DNA from: Xenopus tropicalis
Taxonomy: Eukaryota; Chordata; Amphibia; Anura; Pipidae
Direction: 5' to 3'
DNA length: 64,000 nt
Assembly (NCBI RefSeq): GCF_000004195.4
Contig: NC_030677.2
Span: 40,921,142-40,985,141 of the forward strand
Positions 58,001 through 64,000 of this stretch are shown here, in pieces. A model generated the notes under the pieces. That model saw only the letters and a program-made list of their open reading frames with translations, was not told the origin of the DNA and did no database searches. The position numbers and the translations under genes were made by a program. Each line of letters begins with the position of its first letter. Position 1 is the stretch's first letter.

Positions 58001-59866
58001 TGCTTTAATGCCACATTTGGTTAAAGGAGGACTATACCCCCGTGTGCAAAAAGCCCCCTTAACTATCATTGCCTAGACCCCCCTCACCTCTCCCTTATCG
58101 CATAGTTTTTAAGTTTACACTCTGTGGGGTCTAGGCAATGATAGTTAAGGGGGCTTTTTGTGCCCGGGGGTATAGTTCTCCTCTAAGGATTTGAAATCTC
58201 TTGTTGGTGGAGCAGAAAGATGTATTTTATTAGTAATGCGTCAGCAGATTTTCCAGTTAACCGATTAATGTTGTCTTAAATGTAATGGAGGAATATTTTC
58301 ATCTGAAACAGCTAAAACTGATATGTTTTAATCTTCTAGGATGTGGGACTGGAAAATACCTGAGTGTTAACAGTGAAATATATAATCTGGGATGTGATTA
58401 CTGCAAGCCTCTAGTGGAAATTGCCAAGAATAACAAACATGAAGTTATGGTATGTGACAACCTGAATCTGCCATTCCGAGACCAGTGCTTCGACACAGTC
58501 ATTTCCATTGGAGGTAAGAATCACAGTTTTGTCCCTATAGGGGATAGTGCAAGGTTTCCAGAATAAAATATATCATTGTACTGCAGAGTAGTCTGCTATG
58601 TGCGTTCCTCTCCTATGGGCTTCAGGATAATGTACTGTGTTTAGTATTTTGTTATACACACATATATTCTTATACACACACATAGCTTGTGCTTTGCATC
58701 CATTTTTAAAAGAAGAGCCTTGACTTTCTGTGCTTGAAGTCATTCATTCATGCAATAATAGGAAAAAAGAACTAGTTTTTCATTTCATCCTATATGCAGG
58801 CAGATTAAAATAGCATCATGGCAATAATTCCTGAACTCTGCTTATTCTTTTCCTAGTGATTCATCATTTTTCCACTAAGCAAAGAAGAATCCAAGCAATA
58901 AAGGAAATGGCTAGGATATTAGTTCCAGGAGGTCGGATTATGCTGTATGTTTGGGCAATGGAACAAAAGAGTCGTCGCTTTGAAAAGCAAGATGTATTTG
59001 TGCCCTGGAACAAAGCACTGCTGCCTCGCCGTCCTTCTGAAACCAACCAGCCTGAAAATAAAATTAATATTAACCATAATGATAAGCCACAGGACATGGA
59101 AGGGCTGGAAAGAACTGAAATAAATAATTTAGGGAATTCAAAGCAATCACACAAAATGGCCAACTGCGTATCCGCAGAACCCTGCTGTATTACATTTGCA
59201 AATGATGAAAACAGACTTTACAGTTCCATAGGTCGTTCACTCCGTTCATGGTTTTTCTCTCGATCGCTCGATGAATCTTCATTGCGAAGGCATCTTGATA
59301 AGATGAAGTGTCTCAGCCAAGTTGGTGGATGGGTGAATAGCCCTGTATCTGTCCAGCCTACTCGGCACTGTAGCGTCGATCTTGGGCACGAAAGGTTATT
59401 TATGAAGAAACACAGCTTTGATGATGATGTATTTATTAAAAATAAATCACAAAATAGTACTCAGTGGATTATAGCTTTAAATGCTGGCCAAAATGAAAAT
59501 GGAAAGTTCTGCAGACTTGATCCTAGCGACCCAAAGCAAGCTTCCGATCAGATAGAAGACAAGCACAGTAACTATATAGGCAGCAATGAAGATAGCCAGC
59601 TTGCACATTGTAAATTATTAAAGCGCACATCAACAACAGAATCAAACGATTCCATTTTGGATGAAACCATATCAGTCGGAGAAGAGGAGAATGATCACAG
59701 TGATTCCAAAGCATTCATGAGATACTACCATGTGTTCCGGGAAGGGGAGCTTAGCAACCTGTTGGAAACTGATGTACCAGAGCTTCAAATTACAAGTTCC
59801 TGTTTTGACCATGGCAACTGGTGCCTAATTGCAGAGAAGAAAAATACTAGCAATCATGATGTTTAG
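54868..59866 (+). CDS. trmt9b: trmt9b coding span (three coding exons, complete)
   Basis: tRNA methyltransferase 9B (KIAA1456/C8orf79 in human), a SAM-dependent methyltransferase of the Trm9/ALKBH8 family. Exons 54868-55021, 58340-58513 and 58857-59866 join in consistent phase into 445 residues; human TRMT9B is about 454. The Rossmann-like domain spans about residues 1-150 and the rest is a long, Ser-rich, probably disordered region with a conserved tail. Trm9 relatives modify wobble uridines of tRNA. Whether TRMT9B itself does so is less settled, and a role in synapse growth has been reported for the fly homologue. The protein should be cytosolic; no signal peptide or membrane segment is seen. 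Confidence 0.96.
56030..56127. repeat. Fragment of the GGGGAGATTAGTCGCC MITE family
   Basis: ACACACGGCGATTAGATACC on the left and GGCGACTAATCTCCCCATGT on the right are diverged inverted ends. The interior is lost. Confidence 0.6.
58021..58186. mobile_element. T2-like MITE, internally deleted relative of 413-799
   Basis: TTAAAGGAGGACTATACCCC on the left is inverted against GGGGGTATAGTTCTCCTCTA on the right. The left 120 bp matches the left part of 413-799 almost exactly (CATTGCCTAGACCCCCCTCA, CGCATAGTTTTTAAGTTTAC), but the 220-bp centre is absent. It lies in the trmt9b intron about 150 bp before coding exon 2. Confidence 0.85.
58340..58513 (+). CDS. trmt9b: trmt9b coding exon 2 (SAM-binding core)
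   Basis: 174 bp. The acceptor is CTTCTAG|GATG and the donor is GGAG|GTAAGA. With exon 1 it completes motif I, D-I-G-C-G-T-G-K-Y (residues 50-58). It then gives GCDYC with D71, the expected ribose-binding acidic residue, [10 protein letters not shown] (residues 90-99) and the strand DTVISIG. All methyltransferase signature residues are intact. Confidence 0.96.
58857..59866 (+). CDS. trmt9b: trmt9b coding exon 3 (C-terminal two thirds, stop)
   Basis: The acceptor is TTTCCTAG|TGAT. The frame runs to TAG at 59864-59866. It starts [11 protein letters not shown] and [19 protein letters not shown], the last conserved methyltransferase motifs. A long polar region follows, with [15 protein letters not shown] and [10 protein letters not shown]. 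The tail is [18 protein letters not shown] and [12 protein letters not shown], both strongly like human TRMT9B. The Ser-rich middle is a likely phosphoregulated region. Confidence 0.96.
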
Positions 59867-60480
59867 AAGTATAATAATTGTCCAAAAATATGCATTTAAA
59901 CTGTAACTTTTTGTCTAACAGGTAAAATGAGGTAGTTATTTTAATTTACATGTTCAAAGCCTTTTAAAAGCAAGTGACAAAAATATAGGCCACTAGATAG
60001 CGATAGTATTGTGTACACATCCTCTAGGCAAGAGGTGTATTAGTCTGAGATTGAGTTGTGTGAGGGCCTTACTTTGCCTTAGTTGTTTGCATAACAAATA
60101 GAAGCATACATTTATCTGATGCTCTTTTCTCTCTCCACACTGTACATGGATAGTATAGAAAAAAAGCCAAGCTGCTGGCTTCTGTTTATTATACATAGAT
60201 GATAAACTTCTTCAGAGGACGCAGTCTTGTCCCTAAAATAGGGTTCCGTTTTGGAGGAATTCCCCCTACCCCCCAAAAAACATGTTTCCAGTTCCATATA
60301 CTGCTTCCATCTTCAGACTCTTTATATAGCTTTTTTAAAACTTGCCTACTAAAGTAAACATTGCTGTCTGTTTAAATGGCAGGGTGTCCAGGTGTTGGAC
60401 AAGATAATGGAAACATGTGACATAATAATTACGAGATTGATGCATGTTGCATATTCCTATAAAGTTGAATTTCCAAAATA
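59867..60480 (+). other. trmt9b: trmt9b 3' UTR and flank
   Basis: AT-rich DNA after the stop codon. No AATAAA was seen directly here. The nearest candidate downstream is AATAAA at 60957-60962, beyond a MITE, and another is at about 61898. The 3' end of the transcript was not fixed. Confidence 0.5.
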
Positions 60481-60482
60481 AC

Positions 60483-60904
60483 TTAAAGGAAAAAGAAAGG
60501 TAAAGTCACTTGGGGGTGCCAAAATGTTAGGCACCCCCAAGTGACTTTAACCACCTACCTTTTACCCCGGGCTGGTGCCGCTGTCAGGAGAAAACAGCAC
60601 CAGCCCGGGGTAGCTGCCGGCGCTTCCTCCTTCCGGCTTCGCTGCGCGCGCATGCGCAGTAGAGTGAAAAGCCGAACTTAAACATTTAAGTCGGCTTTTT
60701 CGCTCTACTGTGCATGCCCGGCCACCGGCAGTTTAGGAAGTGGAAAGCGGAAGGAGGAAGTGCTGCGCTCCAGGTGCCCCGGGCTGGTGCTATTTTCTCC
60801 TAACAGGGGCACCAGCCCGGGGTACAAGGTAAGCGGTTAAAGTCACTTGGGGGTGCTTAACATTTTGGCACCCCCAAGTGACTTTGCCTTTCCTTCCCCT
60901 TTAA
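60483..60904. mobile_element. T2-like MITE with TTAA ends and nested GC-rich dyads
   Basis: TTAA lies at both ends and TTAAAGGAAAAAG...AAGTCACTTGGGGGTGCCAA is inverted at the right. The left arm itself is a hairpin (AAGTCACTTGGGGGTGCC and GGCACCCCCAAGTGACTT within 60 bp), and so is the right arm. Inner arms CCCCGGGCTGGTGC and GCACCAGCCCGGGG pair, and GCCGAACTTAAA/TTTAAGTCGGC sits at the centre. GCGCGCATGCGCAG occurs once. Confidence 0.82.
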
Positions 60905-60954
60905 AAAGAGCCTAAAACCTGTTATGTCCTAAGTTATGTAACATTGGTACAAAG

Positions 60955-61224
60955 CTAATAAAGAGAGATTAGTCACGCACGATAAATCTCTGCTACTGCA
61001 GTGGCTTATCTTTCTGACTGCCTTTCCACCGGCAACAAAGTGAATCACCAGTGGAACGCATATGCTCTGCTTTGTTTTTCTGAAGTTGCACAAAATTTCC
61101 TCTTGTAGGCAACTTTGTGTGACACTGGAAAAACAAAGCAACGTGCAGGCCTTTCCACTGGTGATTTGCTTTGTTGCCGGGGGGAAGGCATTTTGGTGAG
61201 ATTAGTCCCTGTGGGGCATTAGCC
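60955..61224. mobile_element. Diverged GAGATTAGTC-family MITE
   Basis: AGAGAGATTAGTCACGCACG on the left and GGTGAGATTAGTCCCTGTGG on the right mark it as a relative of the GGGGAGATTAGTCGCC family. Inner arms CTTTCCACCGGCAACAAAGT and CTTTGTTGCCGGGGGGAAGG are inverted. Confidence 0.65.
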
Positions 61225-61304
61225 TAACCTTCATAACCAGAACACCATTTCCATCCTACAGTAGAGTGCTTGGTATTTTAAACCCAGTAAAGACACTGTG
61301 ATAC

Positions 61305-61753
61305 TTAGGGGCAGATTTATCAAATCACGAGTTTGAATCCTGAATGGGGAAAATTCGGATTGGATACGATAATTTCTGAAGATCGCAAATATCACAAAAA
61401 TGCTTACGAAAAAATCGAATTAGTCACGATAATATCGTATTGGCGATCCGAAAGTCGCTAAATTTTCGTACCGAATGATTGTAAACAGCAGGAAAACCTT
61501 TCCGACTTTGATCCTTCTGTGCATGATTTTGGAAGCTTCCCATAGGAATCAATGGCACTGTGCAGCTCCAACCTGGCCCAAGGAAAGTCACGATAACGAA
61601 GCTTGAATGAATCCGAAACTTTTGTACTCGGTGCGACAATGTAGTCGCAAAGTATGAAAAAGTCGCACAAGCGACAAAATTGTTGCTCAAGGTACGAAAA
61701 AGTCGCCGAAAATACGCTCCAACCGTTCATGGATTAGTAAATCTGCCCCTTAG
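61305..61753. mobile_element. MITE with GGGGCAGATTTATCAA ends
   Basis: TTAGGGGCAGATTTATCAAA on the left and TTAGTAAATCTGCCCCTTAG on the right are inverted. CGAAAAAGTCGC and CACGATAATATCGT-type dyads fill the inside. The long minus-strand open frames across it (61424-61730) are low-complexity by-products. Confidence 0.75.
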
Positions 61754-61759
61754 AGTTAC

Positions 61760-64000
61760 TGATCCAGTATTTCGAATTTTGGAGTGTTTACATTTATGTT
61801 GAACTTGTATATAAGGGGAGAGTTCTTTGCAGTGCATATATTATGACAACAAGTGTTAGTTGGCCTAAGCTAAGATAAGAAATATGTATCAGCACTGAAT
61901 AAAAAATCATGACAGCTTATGGTAATCAAAATATTACTGCTTTAGAAAAGAGAAGATGCAGCTTCTAGCTTTGGTGACCCACAATCAACATAATATTGAT
62001 TTTTTAACATATTTCCATAAGTCTATAAAGATTTTCATTCATCCAGGTCATGGTATATCTAGTATAAAAATAAGCAGACAGATAGAGGTGTAAAAGAGGC
62101 CATTCATGTCAAAGTGGAGAAACCATCCCTAAACAGAGGCGGGGGACTTCGACACCATCTGTCTGCTACATACAATGCTGTTCTAACATCTGTACCCCGA
62201 CAGTTTCAGAACTCTTCACACATCCATTCATGCAACTCTAACAAGTAACACCTGTTTTGAAGAGTTGCATGATACTTTGGTAATCCTTTCAAAGTAACTC
62301 CACAGCATTCACACCTCTGTGAGTTTCAGATGTAACCTTTCTGAAGAGTTACAAAGTGCCATTGTGATTGGATTAGTGGAAGAGTATATATGCTGAGGAC
62401 TTCCCATACCAGTCAGTTGAACTGAAGAAGCTCCTCGGATGAGTAGTGAAACATCTTCAATGATTAACAAACAAGTCAAGTTGCTTTAGATTTATTGATA
62501 CTAGATATATTTCCATAACAAAAAATATCAAGATACCAAGGGAAAGAAATTATCCATACCGCTAATTCAATTCAAGTGTGGATTAACTAACATGGAGACC
62601 AACTTATCCAGTCTTTCACCACTTCTAAATATGACTGAACCAATATGGCACATTCCAGAACACATTGTTGGGCTTATTTATAAACACTGGGCAAATTTAC
62701 ACATGGGCAGTAACCCACAGCAACCAGTCAGTGGCTGGCTTTTTTCAGTCAGCTGCAGGTTGAACAATGAAAGCAAACATTTGATTGCCATGAGTTGAAC
62801 CATACAGTTGAAAGAAGTCACTGAGACAACCTGAAAACTGATTCCAGGTCTAAACCTCTAGGAAACACCTTGTCCAGTTTTAATAAATAAGCCCCAGTGT
62901 GGATTTCTACTTCCTTCATCTCTCAAAATTAGATGCTTTTCGTGAACAATGGTTTGATATCTCATTAGACACAGATCAAAATATGTTCAAAAGCAAAGAG
63001 TAGCTTGGCTCATTATAAGTAAATAAATGTCCATATTTATAACACATTGAAAATTGTCTTCTCAGTGTACTCGAGCAAACCAAGAGACAGTACTCATTCA
63101 GATTCCGTTACTAAAGCAGAGCAGCTTGTAATGTTAATGTTTTTTTCTCCATGTATTTTAGCAACAATGTAGGGTTTAACTTACCCATAACTGCTGTTGC
63201 AAAGAATGTGTACAACTATTTGTGCAACACATCAGTGCAAAATTTATGCTGAATTTAAATATAGTGACATTTCAATTGACTCAAGTAGAAGCACCTACTG
63301 GCACAACACACATAGTGAACCCTGGGTTTACCACCTGTTTAAAGCAGGTGTAAAGTACAGAGCACACTTGTGCCAAAGTACACTTCTGCTTGCACCTTAT
63401 TCTGCAAAGCAGGTACAACAAACAAATTGCTCTTCATCATAATTATTGATGGGAGCAGTTAGCTGCTAGTACTGAATTATGTGCTCATATGCCTAGCTTT
63501 GTGTCTTACAGTTCTATATGTGCTCTTTGATGTCTAGTATTAGTTAGGCAAAGGTATATCACTGCACGGGAAATAGCTAAAGTCTATTTCTAATAGACTA
63601 GGTTTGGTCATGAATGGCTTACAGGCAGATGTTTAGCTATTTAACCCTGGATCAGCCTACAGCAACTGCATCACATTATTTGTCATTAGCTTAAAACAAT
63701 ATGTATCCTAGAGGTTTAGACTTGGAATCAGTTCTCAGGTTGTCTCAAATTGTCTCATTGACTTTTCTGAACCTTATGGTTCATGTCAGTTTCAGTCTAT
63801 ATGTTATTTTATGACTTTCTTGATAGTACTGTTATGTAGTTTACCTTCTGAATAGCTGTTTTTATATTCAAGGATCCCTAAGTTGCAGGTACATATCAAC
63901 ATATTTAGCCATTTAAAAGCAAGTTATCTATAAGAATCTGAGCTCTGTGTAACTGGCACTAAGTCATTGGAGGAGGGCTGCCTGCATTACCAATGTTCTG
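61760..64000. other. 3' flank to window end, no gene recognised
   Basis: AT-rich. A likely retroelement-derived phrase lies at 62420-62460 (GAAGAAGCTCCTCGGATGAG, GTGAAACATCTTCAATG). No domain, splice pattern or paired inverted repeat was found elsewhere. Confidence 0.5.

Larger units (their letters stand above)
55022..58339. other. trmt9b intron between coding exons 1 and 2
   Basis: 3.3 kb, GT...AG. It holds the tail of a dispersed repeat ending GGTTGGGGACCCCTGCTCTA (about 55460), a fragment of the GGCGACTAATCTCCCC family (56030-56127) and a short T2-like MITE (58021-58186). The rest is AT-rich with no gene seen. Confidence 0.8.

Noticed and set aside
58864..59163. Minus-strand ORF opposite trmt9b exon 3
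   Set aside because: It is a shadow of the well-supported plus-strand exon.
62420..62462. GGATGAG...GTGAAAC as a third hammerhead motif
   Set aside because: The first core box reads CGGATGA rather than CTGATGA and no stem II can be drawn, so it was left as a retroelement-like fragment.

Overview
The window is vertebrate nuclear DNA and almost certainly from an anuran of the Xenopus type. The evidence is two recognisable vertebrate genes with spliced exons, plus very dense short inverted-repeat transposons, many with TTAA or TA target sites and several matching the T2-type MITEs described in Xenopus. Nothing prokaryotic or viral-genomic was seen, apart from one solo LTR. The two genes, lonrf1 and trmt9b, are neighbours on human 8p22 as far as I recall. 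Here they lie head to head and are transcribed away from each other.

Left end (1-9428, minus strand): five coding exons of lonrf1, the LON-domain/RING-finger protein 1. They give the N-terminal RING, the TPR-like region and part of the linker; the gene runs off the left edge before its second RING and LON domain. Intron 1 (2547-8959) holds about 3 kb of GTCA/GAGC-type tandem repeat. It includes a 1,470-bp nearly identical tandem duplication, and the array ends only about 35 bp from the exon 1 splice donor.

Middle (about 9.9-46.5 kb): no gene was recognised. The region is a mosaic of palindromic MITEs; three Tc1/mariner elements, one with a complete 340-residue transposase ORF; a solo LTR with 4-bp target duplications; three short elements with 8-bp duplications (two convincing as hAT); and minisatellites. 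Several insertions are nested: a hAT MITE in a TTAA MITE in a third repeat (45.5-46.5 kb), and a Tc1 element at the exact centre of a palindromic MITE (35.6-37.8 kb). A head-to-head inverted repeat at 31.2 kb carries two oppositely oriented hammerhead-ribozyme-like cores.

Right part (about 46.5-64 kb): a GC-rich stretch at 46.5-47.5 kb could be the trmt9b promoter. It is followed by three coding exons of trmt9b (54868-59866, plus strand), which together give a complete 445-residue Trm9/ALKBH8-type SAM-dependent methyltransferase. The first coding exon lies 53 bp downstream of a T2-type MITE. The rest is 3' flank with more MITEs.

The two genes are not obviously in one pathway. lonrf1 is predicted to act in ubiquitin-linked protein quality control, and trmt9b is a tRNA-methyltransferase-family protein. 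Exon limits were set by hand from GT/AG sites and reading phase; no transcript data were available.
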